Counted from the first letter of the stretch, positions 9,291-20,101 are shown. The stretch: 64,000 nucleotides of DNA from Burkholderiales bacterium PBB6 (GCA_002255925.1 NKIH01000003.1:124001-188000), one strand, 5' to 3'. The notes: generated from the sequence alone by a model not told the origin. A program made the numbers and translations.

Positions 9291-10217
9291 TCAGGCCGTG
9301 AAGTCGGCCCAGTCGCGCGGGCGCAGGAAGTCGGTGTAGAGCCGCGCTTCGGGCGTGCCAGGTTCCGGCTGCCAGCTGTAGCGCCAGTTCACCACCGGCG
9401 GCATCGACATCAGGATTGCCTCGGTGCGGCCGCCCGATTGCAGGCCAAACAGCGTGCCACGGTCGAACACCAGGTTGAACTCCACGTAGCGGCCGCGGCG
9501 GTAAGCCTGGAAATCACGCTGCGCCTCGGTGTAAGGCGTGTCGCGGCGGCGCTCGGCGATCGGGAAATACGCCCCGATGAAGGCATCGCCCACGGCCCGC
9601 GTCATCGCAAAGCTCTGCTCGAAGCCCAGCTCGGCGAAGTCGTCGAAGAAGATGCCACCGATGCCGCGCGGCTCGTTGCGGTGCTTCAGGAAGAAGTACT
9701 CGTCGCACCAGGCCTTGAAGCGCGGGAACAGCGTGTCGCCGAACGGCGCCAGCGCGTCGCGGCAGCTGCGGTGGAAATGCGCAGCGTCGGCCTCTTCGCC
9801 GTAGTAAGGCGTCAGGTCCATGCCGCCGCCGAACCACACGACGGGCTCGCGGCCCTCGGGCAGCGCAGCAAAGCAGCGCACGTTCATGTGCACCGTCGGC
9901 GCATGTGGGTTGCGCGGGTGAAACACCAGTGACACGCCCATGGCCTCGAACGGGGCACCTGCCAGCTCGGGCCGGTGCTGCGTGGCCGACGGCGGCAACT
10001 GCTTGCCTTTCACATGGCTGAAGTTGCAGCCGCCACGCTCGAAGAAGTGGCCGTTCTCGATCAGGCGGGTGACGCCGTCGCCCTCCAGCCGGCCGCCGGG
10101 CTCACGCTGCCAGGCGTCGGTGAGGAAGGTGGAGCCGTCGAGCGCTTCGGCCGCCGCCACGATGCGCGCCTGCAGGTCGAGGAAATAAGCCCGCAGGGCC
10201 TGGGTGTCCATGCTCAT
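9291..10217 (-). CDS. hemF: Oxygen-dependent coproporphyrinogen III oxidase HemF
   Basis: 308 residues. Conserved HemF blocks are present: [20 protein letters not shown], the His-rich MNVRCF region, [16 protein letters not shown] and [14 protein letters not shown]. The enzyme decarboxylates coproporphyrinogen III to protoporphyrinogen IX using O2. An AAGG five bases upstream favours the ATG at 10217; a second ATG lies two codons inside. Presence of hemF fits an aerobic or facultative organism. Confidence 0.95.
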   Translation of the reverse strand: MSMDTQALRAYFLDLQARIVAAAEALDGSTFLTDAWQREPGGRLEGDGVTRLIENGHFFERGGCNFSHVKGKQLPPSATQHRPELAGAPFEAMGVSLVFHPRNPHAPTVHMNVRCFAALPEGREPVVWFGGGMDLTPYYGEEADAAHFHRSCRDALAPFGDTLFPRFKAWCDEYFFLKHRNEPRGIGGIFFDDFAELGFEQSFAMTRAVGDAFIGAYFPIAERRRDTPYTEAQRDFQAYRRGRYVEFNLVFDRGTLFGLQSGGRTEAILMSMPPVVNWRYSWQPEPGTPEARLYTDFLRPRDWADFTA

Positions 10218-10218
10218 G

Positions 10219-10836
10219 TCAACCTTGTCGAATGCGGATCGGTGCCGCCTGTTCATGGCGCAAACCGCGCACCTGCGAGAAATGCCCGGCGATCACGGCC
10301 ATGTCGGCCGCCGCATCACCCGAGAGCTTCAAAAAGCTGTTCACACGCACTTCCCGGGTGGCGTAATCAAACGCCACCAGACCCAGCGGCACCTCGGCCT
10401 GCACGGTCATGGCATAGAAGCCGCTGCGCCAATGGTCCTGGTACTTGCGGGTGCCTTCCGGCGCCAGCGCCAGCCACAAAAATTCATCGGCCTGACGGGC
10501 AGCGCGAAACCGCGCCGCCATGTCGCCCACCACCCCACGGGCGCTGAAGCGATCCACCGGAATGCCGCCCAGCCAGCGCACCCAGGCGCCAAAGACCGGC
10601 ACCTTGAACAGGCTGTCCTTGCCCCAGAACGAGACCGGGATGCCGAGCGTCCATTTGGTGAGCACGCCCAGCGGGAAATCCCAGTTGGAGGTGTGCGGAT
10701 AGACGATCAGCACGCCCTGGCGCGCGGGCAGGCCGTCAAACACCACCCGCCAGCCGGCCAGCCGCAAGGCGGCCCGGGCCAGCCCGCTGCCCTGGAACTT
10801 CACCGGCCGGGCCGGCAACCACTCAGCGCTTGATGG
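10219..10836 (-). CDS. PlsC-like 1-acylglycerol-3-phosphate acyltransferase family protein
   Basis: About 205 residues from a GTG at 10836; the open frame continues to 10875 inside purD. Acyltransferase motif I is HTSNWD (HX4D), motif III is ALAPEGTRK, and the Gly/Pro-rich loop GGIPVDR lies between. Proteins of this kind transfer acyl groups to lysophospholipids or related acceptors at the inner membrane; the acceptor cannot be told. The gene overlaps the purD stop by about 14 bases and ends one base before hemF, so it is probably cotranscribed with both. Confidence 0.8.
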   Translation of the reverse strand, partial: PSSAEWLPARPVKFQGSGLARAALRLAGWRVVFDGLPARQGVLIVYPHTSNWDFPLGVLTKWTLGIPVSFWGKDSLFKVPVFGAWVRWLGGIPVDRFSARGVVGDMAARFRAARQADEFLWLALAPEGTRKYQDHWRSGFYAMTVQAEVPLGLVAFDYATREVRVNSFLKLSGDAAADMAVIAGHFSQVRGLRHEQAAPIRIRQG

Positions 10837-12112
10837 CACGGTAGCCAATGTCGGTACGCCACTGCGCACCTTCAAAGTTGATGGGCGACAGCACCTCGTA
10901 GGCGCGTTGCTGTGCCGCCTTGGCCGATTCGCCCAGCGCGGTCACGCACAACACGCGCCCGCCGCTGGTCACGGTTTCGCCGTTCAGCGGCACCGTGCCG
11001 GCGTGGAACACCATGCTGTCGTCGGTGCCCGCCGCTTGCGCCGGCAGGCCCTTGATGGCGTCGCCCTTGCGCGGCGTGCCCGGGTAATTGGCCGCAGCCA
11101 TCACCACGCCGAGCGCAAAGCGGCGATCCCACTGCAGCTCGACCTGGTCCAGCGTGCCGTCGGTGGCGTGCAGCAGCACATCCACCAGATCGGTCTTCAG
11201 CCGCATCATGATGGGCTGGGTTTCCGGGTCACCCATGCGGGTGTTGAACTCCAGCGTCTTGACGTTGCCGTCCGGCGAAATCATCAGGCCGGCATACAGG
11301 AAGCCAGTGAACGGGATGCCGTCCTTGGCCATGCCCTGGATGGTCGGCAGGATGATCTCGTGCATCGCCTTGGCATGCACGTTCGGCGTGACCACCGGTG
11401 CGGGCGAATACGCGCCCATGCCGCCGGTGTTCGGGCCGGTGTCGCCGTCACCGATGCGCTTGTGATCCTGGCTGGTGGCCAGCGGCAGCACGTTCTTGCC
11501 GTCACACAGCACGATGAAGCTGGCTTCTTCGCCCTGCAGGAATTCCTCGATCACGACGCGGGCACCGCCGGCGTTGTGCACCACGCCCAGCGTGTTGTCC
11601 TCGAGCATGAAGCGCACGGCTTCATGGGCTTCTTCCAGCGACATGGCCACGACCACGCCCTTGCCCGCGGCCAGGCCGTCGGCCTTGACGACGATAGGCG
11701 CGCCGATCTTGTCGATGTAGGCATGGGCCTGCACCGGATCAGTGAACGTGCCGTACGCCGCCGTGGGGATGCTGTGGCGCTGCATGAAGTCCTTGGCGAA
11801 GGCCTTCGAGCTTTCCAGCTGGGCCGCCGCCTTGGTCGGGCCAAAGATGCGCAGGCCGCGGGCACGGAAGATGTCGACCACGCCTTGCGACAGCGGTGCC
11901 TCGGGGCCCACCACGGTCAGGCCGACCTTGTTCGCCGCAGCGAAATCAGCCAGTGCGGCCGGGTCGGTGATGGCCAGGTTGGTCAGGCGCTTGTCCAGCG
12001 CCGTGCCGCCATTGCCGGGTGCCACGTAAACGTGCTGCACCTTGTCGCTGGCGGCCAGTTTCCAGGCCAGGGCGTGTTCGCGGCCGCCATTGCCGATGAC
12101 AAGTACGTTCAT
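10823..12112 (-). CDS. purD: Phosphoribosylamine-glycine ligase PurD
   Basis: 429 residues, full length. ATP-grasp features: N-terminal [32 protein letters not shown], and the metal/substrate motif [14 protein letters not shown]. It makes glycinamide ribonucleotide in de novo purine synthesis. Its first four bases overlap the yebC stop (ATGA). Confidence 0.96.
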   Translation of the reverse strand: MNVLVIGNGGREHALAWKLAASDKVQHVYVAPGNGGTALDKRLTNLAITDPAALADFAAANKVGLTVVGPEAPLSQGVVDIFRARGLRIFGPTKAAAQLESSKAFAKDFMQRHSIPTAAYGTFTDPVQAHAYIDKIGAPIVVKADGLAAGKGVVVAMSLEEAHEAVRFMLEDNTLGVVHNAGGARVVIEEFLQGEEASFIVLCDGKNVLPLATSQDHKRIGDGDTGPNTGGMGAYSPAPVVTPNVHAKAMHEIILPTIQGMAKDGIPFTGFLYAGLMISPDGNVKTLEFNTRMGDPETQPIMMRLKTDLVDVLLHATDGTLDQVELQWDRRFALGVVMAAANYPGTPRKGDAIKGLPAQAAGTDDSMVFHAGTVPLNGETVTSGGRVLCVTALGESAKAAQQRAYEVLSPINFEGAQWRTDIGYRAIKR

Positions 12113-12834
12113 TCAGACATCTCTGCGTTGTGGAAGACGTCTTGCACGTCGTCCAGGTCTTCGATCGCATCCAGCAATTTCTGCATGCGTACGGTGTCTT
12201 CACCCGCCAGCTCGATGCTGTTTTCCGGTCGCATCGTCACTTCGGCCATTTCCGGCTTCAGGCCGGCGGCTTCCAGGGCGTTCTTCACGGCCTCGAAATC
12301 GGGGGCGGGCGTCAGCACCTCGATGGAGCCGTCTTCGCCGGTCACCACGTCGTCAGCGCCGGCTTCCAGCGCCATTTCCATGATCTTGTCTTCCGAGGTG
12401 CCCGGGGCGAACAGCAGCTGGCCGCAATGCTTGAACTGGAAAGCGACCGAACCTTCGGTGCCCAGGTTGCCGCCGTACTTGCTGAAGGCATGGCGCACAT
12501 CGGCCACGGTGCGCACGCGGTTGTCGGTCATGCAGTCGACGATGATGGCCGCGCCACCGATGCCGTAGCCCTCGTAGCGGATCTCTTCGTAGTTCACGCC
12601 TTCGAGGTTGCCGGTGGCCTTGTCGATGTTGCGCTTGACGGTATCCACCGGCAGGTTCACTGCCTTGGCCTTTTCAACAGCCAGGCGCAGACGCGGGTTG
12701 GTGGCCGTGTCACCACCGCCCAGGCGGGCCGCCACCATGATTTCGCGGATCACCCGCGTCCAGGCCTTGCCACGCTTTTCGTCTTGCCGGCCCTTGCGGT
12801 GTTGGATATTGGCCCATTTGGAATGACCAGCCAT
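12109..12834 (-). CDS. yebC: YebC/PmpR-family protein
   Basis: 241 residues, standard length, with the family start [15 protein letters not shown], the motifs [21 protein letters not shown] and [15 protein letters not shown], and an acidic C-terminal region. Members act as transcription regulators or as ribosome-associated factors easing stalls. The frame stays open upstream to 13635, but that part lies antisense to the next gene and is not coding. The 124 bases upstream hold the likely promoter for this minus-strand run. Confidence 0.95.
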   Translation of the reverse strand: MAGHSKWANIQHRKGRQDEKRGKAWTRVIREIMVAARLGGGDTATNPRLRLAVEKAKAVNLPVDTVKRNIDKATGNLEGVNYEEIRYEGYGIGGAAIIVDCMTDNRVRTVADVRHAFSKYGGNLGTEGSVAFQFKHCGQLLFAPGTSEDKIMEMALEAGADDVVTGEDGSIEVLTPAPDFEAVKNALEAAGLKPEMAEVTMRPENSIELAGEDTVRMQKLLDAIEDLDDVQDVFHNAEMSE

Positions 12835-12958
12835 GGCTTTTTTCTCCTGTGCCCGGTGCGGCCCTTGCCGCGCTCCGAGGGGGTTCGATTTCTGGATAGA
12901 CTCTGATTTTACTTGGGGCGCCCTGTCTGCCCCGTGACCCTCGAAAGGATCTTTCTCC

Positions 12959-14536
12959 ATGGCCGAGCCCATCCTGGTCGCCAAGCACGGTGACATCGAG
13001 TGCCACCTGCTGCCCGCACTGGCCAACCGCCACGGCCTGATCACCGGCGCCACAGGCACCGGCAAGACGATCACGCTGCAGACCCTGGCCGAGAGTTTCT
13101 CGAAGATCGGCGTGCCGGTGTTCATGGCCGACGTCAAGGGCGACCTGACCGGCATCACCCAGACCGGCAGCATCAGCCCGAAGCTGGCCGGCATCCTGGC
13201 TGAGCGCGGCCTGGAAGCCCCCACCGCCATCGCCTGCCCCGCCACGCTGTGGGACGTCTTCGGCGAAACCGGCCACCCGGTGCGCGCCACCGTGTCTGAC
13301 ATGGGCCCGCTGCTGCTGGCCCGCATGCTGGCCCTGAACGAAACCCAGGCCGGCGTGCTGAGCCTGGTGTTCAAGGTGGCCGACGACAACGGCCTGGCCC
13401 TGCTCGACCTGAAAGATCTGCGCGCGATGCTGCAGTTCGTCGGCGAAAACGCCAGCCAGTTCACCACCGAATACGGCAATGTGGGCGCTGCCAGCGTCGG
13501 CGCCATCCAGCGTGGCCTGCTGCAGATTGAAGAGCAAGGCGGCGACAAGTTCTTCGGCGAGCCGATGCTGAACATCGCCGACTTCATGCAGACCGTCGAC
13601 GGCCAGGGCGTGGTGAACGTGTTGTCGGCCGACAAGCTGATGAACGCGCCGCGGCTCTACGCCACCTTCCTGCTGTGGATGCTGTCGGAGCTGTTCGAGA
13701 CCCTGCCCGAGGTGGGCGACCTCGAAAAGCCGAAGCTGGTGTTCTTCTTCGACGAGGCCCACCTGCTGTTCAAGGACGCGCCCGCCGCGCTGGTCGAGCG
13801 CATCGAGCTGGTCGTGCGACTGGTGCGCTCGAAGGGCGTCGGCGTCTATTTCGTCACCCAGAACCCGCTGGACGTGCCCGACAGCGTGCTGGGCCAGCTG
13901 GGTAACCGGGTGCAGCATGCCCTGCGCGCCTTCACCCCGCGTGACCAGAAGGCCGTCAAGTCGGCTGCTGAAACCATGCGCGCCAAGCCGGGCCTGGACA
14001 TCGGCACCGCCATCACCGAACTCGGCGTCGGTGAGGCCCTGGTCAGCTTCCTCGATGAAAAGGGCCGCCCCAGCATCACCGAGCGCGTGTTCGTGGTGCC
14101 ACCGGGCAGCCAGATCGGCCCGATCAGCCCGGCCCAGCGCCAGCAGCTGCAACAAACCTCGCTGGTGGCGGGCGTGTACGAAAAGGCCGTCGACCGTGAA
14201 TCGGCCTATGAAAAGCTCAAGGGACGTGCAGCCACGGGCGGCGCAGCAGGCGGCGATGCTGCCGGCGGCCTGGCTGCAGAAGCCACCCGCGCTACCCAGG
14301 GCGGTGCCGCTGACGCCGCACAAGGCGCGGCAGAAGAAGCCGGCGGCGGCCTGATGGGCGGCCTGAACGACCTGCTGTTCGGCACCACCGGCCCGCGCGG
14401 CGCCAAGCACGACGGCCTGGCCCAGATGATGGCCAAGTCCGCAGTGCGCACGGTGGGCACCGCCGTGGGTCGGGAGATCATCCGCGGCGTGCTGGGCAGC
14501 ATCCTGGGCGGCAGCGCCACCAAACGGCGTCGTTGA
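12959..14536 (+). CDS. HerA-like helicase/ATPase of the YjgR (DUF853) family
   Basis: 525 residues. P-loop GATGTGKT at about residue 30, an Asp after strand 2 ([10 protein letters not shown]), Walker [13 protein letters not shown] near 260, then [18 protein letters not shown] and the arginine-rich [13 protein letters not shown] region. The C-terminal 90 residues are Gly/Ala-rich and end in basic KRRR. It is related to HerA/FtsK hexameric motors; no NurA nuclease is adjacent and its role is unknown. AAAGGA nine bases upstream supports the start. Confidence 0.88.
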   Translation: MAEPILVAKHGDIECHLLPALANRHGLITGATGTGKTITLQTLAESFSKIGVPVFMADVKGDLTGITQTGSISPKLAGILAERGLEAPTAIACPATLWDVFGETGHPVRATVSDMGPLLLARMLALNETQAGVLSLVFKVADDNGLALLDLKDLRAMLQFVGENASQFTTEYGNVGAASVGAIQRGLLQIEEQGGDKFFGEPMLNIADFMQTVDGQGVVNVLSADKLMNAPRLYATFLLWMLSELFETLPEVGDLEKPKLVFFFDEAHLLFKDAPAALVERIELVVRLVRSKGVGVYFVTQNPLDVPDSVLGQLGNRVQHALRAFTPRDQKAVKSAAETMRAKPGLDIGTAITELGVGEALVSFLDEKGRPSITERVFVVPPGSQIGPISPAQRQQLQQTSLVAGVYEKAVDRESAYEKLKGRAATGGAAGGDAAGGLAAEATRATQGGAADAAQGAAEEAGGGLMGGLNDLLFGTTGPRGAKHDGLAQMMAKSAVRTVGTAVGREIIRGVLGSILGGSATKRRR

Positions 14537-14649
14537 TTCGCGCCGGCTGGCTGCGGCTGGCGCTGCCCATGGGCACGCCGTCGCAACCCGCTGGGCCGCT
14601 GAAGGCGCGGCGGCGACCATGGCGGCACTGACTCAACGGAGCCACCGAC

Positions 14650-15069
14650 ATGCAAGCCGCCTCGCTCGCCGCCCTGCCCCCGGCCATCATCATTCACCTG
14701 ACCTTTGCCACCGGCGGCCTGCTGCTGGGGCCGATGGCGCTGTGGGCCCGCAAGGGCTCACGCCTGCACCGCGCGGCAGGTTATGTGTGGCTCACCATGA
14801 TGTTTGGTGCGGCCACCAGCAGCCTGTTCATCCGTGACTTCCGGCTGCCCAATGTGTGGGGCTACACGCCCATCCACCTGCTGAGCCTGCTCACCTTTGC
14901 GGGCATTGCCGGCGGCATCTGGCATATCGTCAACGGGCGGGTGCAAGCCCACCGCAAAACCATGCAGCAGCTGTACTTCGGGGCGTGTGTCGGTGCGGGC
15001 GTATTCACCCTGCTGCCCGGCCGATTTCTGGGCCACCTGCTGTGGCACCATCTGCTGGGCCTGACGTGA
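14650..15069 (+). CDS. DUF2306-type four-helix membrane protein
   Basis: 139 residues with four hydrophobic segments (about 8-30, 46-64, 76-98, 112-134) and conserved polar features of the family: HRAAGYVW, RVQAHRKTMQ and a C-terminal HLLWHHLL. No enzymatic motif is seen. Its stop overlaps a possible GTG start of the sensor kinase by four bases (GTGA), so it may be the first gene of that two-component operon. Confidence 0.75.
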   Translation: MQAASLAALPPAIIIHLTFATGGLLLGPMALWARKGSRLHRAAGYVWLTMMFGAATSSLFIRDFRLPNVWGYTPIHLLSLLTFAGIAGGIWHIVNGRVQAHRKTMQQLYFGACVGAGVFTLLPGRFLGHLLWHHLLGLT

Positions 15070-15119
15070 ACACCGCTGTGCAAGACCCCCCCCACCGCAC
15101 CCCCAACCGCAACACCGCC

Positions 15120-16223
15120 ATGACCCCCGCGCAACCCGTCCGGCCGCGTCGCTTCGTGGCGTCGCTGCTGGGCACCCAGGTGCTGTGCCTGGTCATTGCC
15201 GGCATGTTCTGGCTGTCGGGCCACAACTTCCAGATCTCGCTGGTGTACTCGCTGCTGATCGGCAACTTCACGCATGTGTTCGTACATGTGGGCCGTTTTG
15301 GTGTGGCGCACCTGCTGATGCAGCGCTGGCCGGGCCGCTGGCCGGAACTCCAGCAAGGCTGGCCGGGCTGGGGCTTCATGCTGCCGGTGCTGGTGGTGAG
15401 CGTGACAGCAGCGTACCTGCTGGGCCTGCTGCTGGCCGGCTGGTTGACGGGCGTGAACAGCCCCATGCCCTGGCAGCAGCAAGGTGGGCCGTGGCTGGTG
15501 ATCTTCGCCATCTCGATGGCGCCGGCCCTGGGCGGCACGCTGTTTTTTTATACCCGCAGTCGCCTGGCTGCCGCTGAGGCACAGGCCGAACAAGCCGCGC
15601 GGCTGGCCGCACAAACCCAGTTGAAGCTGCTGGAAAGCCAGCTGGAACCGCACATGCTGTTCAACACCCTGGCCAACCTGCGCGCGCTGATCGGCGTTGA
15701 CCCCGAACGCGCCCAGGCCATGCTCGACCGGCTGATCGATTACCTGCGCGCCACCCTGCGCGCCAGCCGGGCGGCGTGGCACCCTTTGTCTGCCGAGTTC
15801 GAGCGACTGCAAGATTACCTCGCCCTGATGAAGGTGCGCATGGGCGATCGCCTGCAGGTGAACCTCAGCCTGCCTGATGAGCTGGCGAGTTGGCCGGTGC
15901 CGCCGCTGCTGCTGCAGCCACTGGTGGAAAACGCCATCAAGCACGGCCTGGAAACACGCCGCGGGGTGGGCGAGCTGAACATCAACGCCGAGCTCGATGG
16001 CAACAAGCTGAAATTGCGCGTGGCTGACAACGGCTCGGGTTTTGATGCCGACGCTGCCAGCCGCACCACCGGGGGCTTCGGCTTGACCCAGGTGCGTGAA
16101 CGTCTGGCCACGATGTACGGCCCGGCGGCAAAGCTGGACATCGGCCCCGCCCCTGCCGGCGGCACCATTGCCGAAGTCACCTTGCCGCCGCAGCCCGCCG
16201 CCCAGCCCACTGCTCGGCCCTGA
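15120..16223 (+). CDS. LytS/AlgZ-type sensor histidine kinase
   Basis: 367 residues from this ATG; an in-frame GTG at 15066, overlapping the previous stop, would add 18. Four membrane helices lie in the first 145 residues with no large sensor domain. A short coiled coil follows, then the His_kinase domain with the phosphoacceptor His in LESQLEPHMLFNTLANLR. The ATP-binding part has PPLLLQPLVENAIKHGL (N box), VADNGSGF (G1) and GGFGLTQVRERL (G2). It should phosphorylate the LytTR regulator encoded 32 bases downstream. The signal is unknown. Confidence 0.9.
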   Translation: MTPAQPVRPRRFVASLLGTQVLCLVIAGMFWLSGHNFQISLVYSLLIGNFTHVFVHVGRFGVAHLLMQRWPGRWPELQQGWPGWGFMLPVLVVSVTAAYLLGLLLAGWLTGVNSPMPWQQQGGPWLVIFAISMAPALGGTLFFYTRSRLAAAEAQAEQAARLAAQTQLKLLESQLEPHMLFNTLANLRALIGVDPERAQAMLDRLIDYLRATLRASRAAWHPLSAEFERLQDYLALMKVRMGDRLQVNLSLPDELASWPVPPLLLQPLVENAIKHGLETRRGVGELNINAELDGNKLKLRVADNGSGFDADAASRTTGGFGLTQVRERLATMYGPAAKLDIGPAPAGGTIAEVTLPPQPAAQPTARP

Positions 16224-16255
16224 GCCGCCTCCGATCACCCGACGCCCCATTCAGC

Positions 16256-17137
16256 ATGACTGCCTTGCCCCCGCCCACCGCCCTGATCGCCGAAGACGAA
16301 CACCTGCTGGCGCAGGCACTGAAGGCTGAACTGGCGCGCTGCTGGCCGGCCTTGCAGGTGCAGCACCACGCCCAAGATGGCGACGAGGCCGTGGAGATGG
16401 CCCTGGACGATCTGCCCGACGTGCTGTTCCTCGACATCCGCATGCCGGGCCGCACCGGGCTGGAAGCCGCGCAGGCCGTGGTGGAAGACTGGCCAGAGGG
16501 ACGCGCGCTGCCACTCATCGTGTTCGTGACGGCCTACGACCAGTACGCGCTGCAGGCGTTTGAGTCCTGTGCCGTGGATTACCTGCTCAAGCCCGTGCAG
16601 CCTGCCCGCCTGGCCGCCACCTGCAAGCGGCTGCAGGGCCTGCTGGGTGCGCGGCAAGCGCCGGAGGCAGACGCGGCAACGCTGCGCAGCGCGGCGGGCT
16701 CATCTGGGCAGACCACCGATCCCGCGCAAGACATGCTGTCGCAGTTGCGGCAGTTGCTGGCTGCCAGCGCAGGCAGCGGCGAGTTGATGAGCCCTGCCCG
16801 GGCCGCGCCCCTGACGTTGCTTCAATGCGCCGGCACCAGCGGCAATGTGGTGCACATGGTGCCGGTGGAAGAGGTGGTGTTTCTGGAGGCCGCCGACAAG
16901 TACGTGCGGGTGATCACCGCCACGCAAGAGCACCTGATTCGCACCTCATTGCGCGAATTGCTGCCGCAGCTCGATGCCAACCTGTTCTGGCAGGTGCACC
17001 GCGGCACCATCGTGCAAGCCCGGGCGATCGAGCGCGCGGTGCGTGACGAGCAGGGCAAGGTGCAGCTGCACCTGCGGCAACGGCCAGAAGTGCTGGCCGT
17101 CAGTCGCCTTTATGCGCCCCGCTTCAAGGGCATGTGA
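16256..17137 (+). CDS. LytTR-family response regulator
   Basis: 293 residues. The receiver domain (1-125) has acidic pair EDE, phospho-acceptor Asp in LFLDIRMPG, Thr in VFVTAYDQYA and Lys in YLLKPVQ. A linker of about 60 residues leads to a C-terminal LytTR DNA-binding domain (VEEVVFLEAADKYVRVIT, LRELLPQLDANLFWQVHRGTIV). The architecture matches AlgR/LytR regulators, which bind direct repeats. It is partner of the kinase upstream, and its stop abuts a convergent gene. Confidence 0.92.
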   Translation: MTALPPPTALIAEDEHLLAQALKAELARCWPALQVQHHAQDGDEAVEMALDDLPDVLFLDIRMPGRTGLEAAQAVVEDWPEGRALPLIVFVTAYDQYALQAFESCAVDYLLKPVQPARLAATCKRLQGLLGARQAPEADAATLRSAAGSSGQTTDPAQDMLSQLRQLLAASAGSGELMSPARAAPLTLLQCAGTSGNVVHMVPVEEVVFLEAADKYVRVITATQEHLIRTSLRELLPQLDANLFWQVHRGTIVQARAIERAVRDEQGKVQLHLRQRPEVLAVSRLYAPRFKGM

Positions 17138-17539
17138 TCAACGGCGCCAGCCGCGATCAGCCCAGCCGTCACCGTCACGGTCAACCCCATGGTGATGGTG
17201 GTGGTGCCCCCAGGGGCGCACCACCACCGGCGCCGGGTAAATCACCCGCGGCGGCACATAAACCACCGGCGAGGCCTGGTAGACCGGGCGCGGCGCATAC
17301 ACAGGTGCCGGCAAATAAACAGGGGCCGGATAGGCCTGGTACACCGGCGCCGGTGCATAAACCGGCGCTGGCGTGTAGATCGGCGCCCGACCGCCCGAGA
17401 TGACAGTGCCCACCTGGGCGCCCCCACCGATCGGGGCATTGATGCCGACCGACCAGCTCACGCCGCCGGCATGGACCGGGGCGGCCAGCACAGCGGCCAG
17501 CAAGGTGGATGCAGCAAGAGCAAGGGCACGACGGGTCAT
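17138..17539 (-). CDS. Secreted Pro/Tyr/Val repeat protein with a histidine tract
   Basis: 133 residues. A clear signal peptide ends at VHAGG. The middle (residues 55-110) is built from about seven imperfect units of the type PAPVYAP or PAPVYQA, and a WGHHHHHHG tract follows. The C-terminus DRDGDGWADRGWRR resembles a calcium-binding DxDxDG loop. The composition suggests a surface or periplasmic metal- or wall-associated protein. No function can be assigned. Confidence 0.7.
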   Translation of the reverse strand: MTRRALALAASTLLAAVLAAPVHAGGVSWSVGINAPIGGGAQVGTVISGGRAPIYTPAPVYAPAPVYQAYPAPVYLPAPVYAPRPVYQASPVVYVPPRVIYPAPVVVRPWGHHHHHHGVDRDGDGWADRGWRR

Positions 17540-17646
17540 GGAGTCACCTCGAAACTGTCTTCAGTGCCTATACAACGCGGCGGCCCACCCCTGTGGTTGA
17601 CCGGGTCGGGAGCGAATTGCAAGCAGTGGTGACAGGCCCGGCGACG

Positions 17647-18078
17647 TCAGGGCCGCGCGAATTCCTCGAGCTCCGCCGCCCGATCAGCCGTCATCGTGAC
17701 AAACGTCTGGCTGGCCATGCTCGCGCCAAAGCTGCCGGACATCGTGCTGCTCACGTACCGCGTGTTGTCGGCTCGGAATTTCAGCCACGAACGCTGCGCC
17801 TCGAGCAGCGCCTTCTTGCCCCCGGCGTCGAGATCCGCCATGAGCGCCTTGTAGGCCTCGTTCAGGCGCACGTCCTGCCGACGGCCCTCTTTCTCCAGGC
17901 AGTCCAGCGTGGCCGCAGACTGCGAGTTGGCCTTCGTGGTGCAGGCTGCGTAGGCTGGCGACAGGTTCCGGTCCCAGGACTGGGCCGACGCAGTCGACAT
18001 CGCCAACGCACCCATCAGCGCCAGCACGGCAACGATGCGAGGGGTAACAGTCAGAACAGCCATGGGATGCAGACTCAT
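17647..18078 (-). CDS. Exported LprI-like (DUF1311) protein
   Basis: 143 residues with a signal peptide ending at STASA. The mature part has the LprI N-terminal pattern: two conserved cysteines (YAACTTKANS, LDCLEKEG), LNEAYKALMADL and LLEAQRSWLKFRADN. Family members inhibit lysozyme in Mycobacterium, but most are uncharacterised periplasmic proteins. The ATG at 18063 is an alternative start. Confidence 0.75.
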   Translation of the reverse strand: MSLHPMAVLTVTPRIVAVLALMGALAMSTASAQSWDRNLSPAYAACTTKANSQSAATLDCLEKEGRRQDVRLNEAYKALMADLDAGGKKALLEAQRSWLKFRADNTRYVSSTMSGSFGASMASQTFVTMTADRAAELEEFARP

Positions 18079-18304
18079 CAAGGTCAGACGGCCACCTCGG
18101 CCGGGGCTTGATTGTCTCAGCCCCGATCAACACGTATGCACCACGTCTCGGCACCACATCTTCGCGCCACGTCTGCGCACCAAGCCGCCACACCGCGTCG
18201 CTACAATGAACCATTGCCTGCTGCACCCTGCCGCGGGCCCCGTTTTCCCCCGGTGCCGGCAGGCTTGAGGCCGCTGGCGCCTCACACGCGAATCTGCGCT
18301 TTCC

Positions 18305-20101
18305 ATGAGCGAAAACAAAGCTGGCAACGCTGCTGCCGAACCCGTCAAGCCGAGCAACTTCCTGCGCGGCATCATCGAGCGTGACCTGGAGGCCGGCACC
18401 TACGCCCAGCGCCCCTTCGGCGGCACCCCGGGCGACGCGGCACACCACCAGGCCGGCGCTGCTGACCCCGCCCGCGTTCGCCTGCGCTTCCCGCCGGAGC
18501 CCAACGGCTACCTGCATGTCGGCCATGCGAAGAGCATCTGCCTGAATTTCGGCCTGGCCCGCGATTACGGCGGCGTGTGCCACCTGCGCTTCGACGACAC
18601 CAACCCGGAGAAGGAAGAGCAGGAATACGTGGACGCCATCGAAGAGATGGTGCGCTGGCTGGGTTGGGACTGGGACGCCTTCGGCACCAGCCACAAGTAC
18701 TACGCCAGCAACTACTTCGACTTCATGTACCGCGCCGCCGAGACGCTGATCGAGCGCGGCCTGGCCTACGTCGACGAGCAGACGCCGGACGAGATGCGCG
18801 CCAACCGCGGCGACTTCACCACGCCCGGCACCAACAGCCCGTTCCGCAGCCGCACGCCGGCTGAAAACCTGGCGCGCTTCCGCGAGATGCGCGACGGCCA
18901 GCACCCCGACGGTGCGATGGTGCTGCGCGCCAAGATCGACATGGCCGCGCCGAACATCAATCTGCGTGATCCGGCCCTCTACCGCATCCGCCGCGCCACC
19001 CACCACAACACGGGCGACACCTGGTGCATCTACCCGATGTACACCTACGCGCACCCGATCGAGGACGCGCTCGAGCGCATCACCCATTCGATCTGCACGC
19101 TGGAATTCGAAGACCAGCGTCCGTTCTACGACTGGCTGCTGAACCAGCTCGCCGATGCCGGCCTGCTGCAGCACCCGCTGCCCAAGCAGTACGAGTTCGG
19201 CCGTCTGAACCTGAGCTACGTCATCACCAGCAAGCGCAAGCTCAAGCAACTGGTCGATGAAAAGCACGTCAGCGGCTGGGACGACCCCCGCATGCCCACG
19301 CTGGCCGGCATGCGCCGCCGCGGCTACACGCCGGCGGCCATCCGCAAGGTGGCTGATGATTCCGGCGCGAGCAAGAGCAACATCTGGCTCGACTACTCGG
19401 TGCTCGACATCGCCCTGCGCGGCGACCTCGAAGAGAAGGTCGCCCGGGCGATGGCCGTGATCAACCCGGTCAAGCTCAAGCTCACCAACTGGGCCGAGGT
19501 GTTTGGTGGCGACGACGTGCGTGAGCCGTGCAGCGCCCCCGCTCACCCGCACCTGCCTGAACTTGGTCAGCGCAGCTTCAGCCTCGGGCCGGAGCTGTGG
19601 ATCGAGCGCGAAGACTTCGCCGAAGTGCCGGCCAAGGGCTTCTTCCGCCTGTTCCCGGGCAACAAGGTGCGCCTGAAGTACGGCGTGGTGATCGAGTGCA
19701 CCGGCTGCGAGAAGGACGCGGACGGCCAGATCACCGCCGTGACGGCGACCGTCATCCCCGACACCAAGAGCGGCACGCCGGGCGCGGACAGCATCAAGGT
19801 CAAGGGCGTGATCACCTGGGTGGGCGTGCACGACGGCGTGGCCGCCGAGTTGCGCCTGTTCGACCGCCTGTTCACCGAAGCCCAGCCCGACGCTGGTGGC
19901 CGCGACTTCCTGACCGTGCTGAACCCGGCCAGCAAGCTGGTGCAGACCGGCTACCTGGAGCCGTCGCTGGCCAACGTGCCAGCTGACACCCGCTTCCAGT
20001 TCGAGCGCCACGGCTACTTCGTCACCGACCGCCTTGACCACCAAGCCGGCAGCCCGGTGATCAACCGCATCACCGGCCTGAAAGACGGCTGGGCGAAGTA
20101 A
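18305..20101 (+). CDS. glnS: Glutaminyl-tRNA synthetase
   Basis: 598 residues. Class I signatures: PPEPNGYLHVGHAKSICLNF (HIGH motif), RFDDTNPEKE, and VITSKRKLKQLV in place of KMSKS. The anticodon-binding beta-barrels follow from about residue 360 (REDFAEVPAKGFFRLFPGNKVRLKYG). It charges tRNA-Gln directly. A strong terminator follows. Confidence 0.96.
   Translation: MSENKAGNAAAEPVKPSNFLRGIIERDLEAGTYAQRPFGGTPGDAAHHQAGAADPARVRLRFPPEPNGYLHVGHAKSICLNFGLARDYGGVCHLRFDDTNPEKEEQEYVDAIEEMVRWLGWDWDAFGTSHKYYASNYFDFMYRAAETLIERGLAYVDEQTPDEMRANRGDFTTPGTNSPFRSRTPAENLARFREMRDGQHPDGAMVLRAKIDMAAPNINLRDPALYRIRRATHHNTGDTWCIYPMYTYAHPIEDALERITHSICTLEFEDQRPFYDWLLNQLADAGLLQHPLPKQYEFGRLNLSYVITSKRKLKQLVDEKHVSGWDDPRMPTLAGMRRRGYTPAAIRKVADDSGASKSNIWLDYSVLDIALRGDLEEKVARAMAVINPVKLKLTNWAEVFGGDDVREPCSAPAHPHLPELGQRSFSLGPELWIEREDFAEVPAKGFFRLFPGNKVRLKYGVVIECTGCEKDADGQITAVTATVIPDTKSGTPGADSIKVKGVITWVGVHDGVAAELRLFDRLFTEAQPDAGGRDFLTVLNPASKLVQTGYLEPSLANVPADTRFQFERHGYFVTDRLDHQAGSPVINRITGLKDGWAK

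Noticed and set aside
12835-13635. Long minus-strand extension of the yebC frame
   Set aside because: It lies antisense to the clear HerA-like gene, precedes the conserved YebC start and has no family similarity; it is a GC-codon shadow.
12710-14620. 636-residue minus-strand open frame
   Set aside because: It mirrors the HerA-like gene, is rich in His/Gln/Gly as such shadows are, and has no motifs or ribosome site.
17684-20044. 786-residue minus-strand open frame opposite glnS
   Set aside because: glnS motifs are complete on the plus strand; the antisense frame also runs through the LprI-like gene in a wrong phase.
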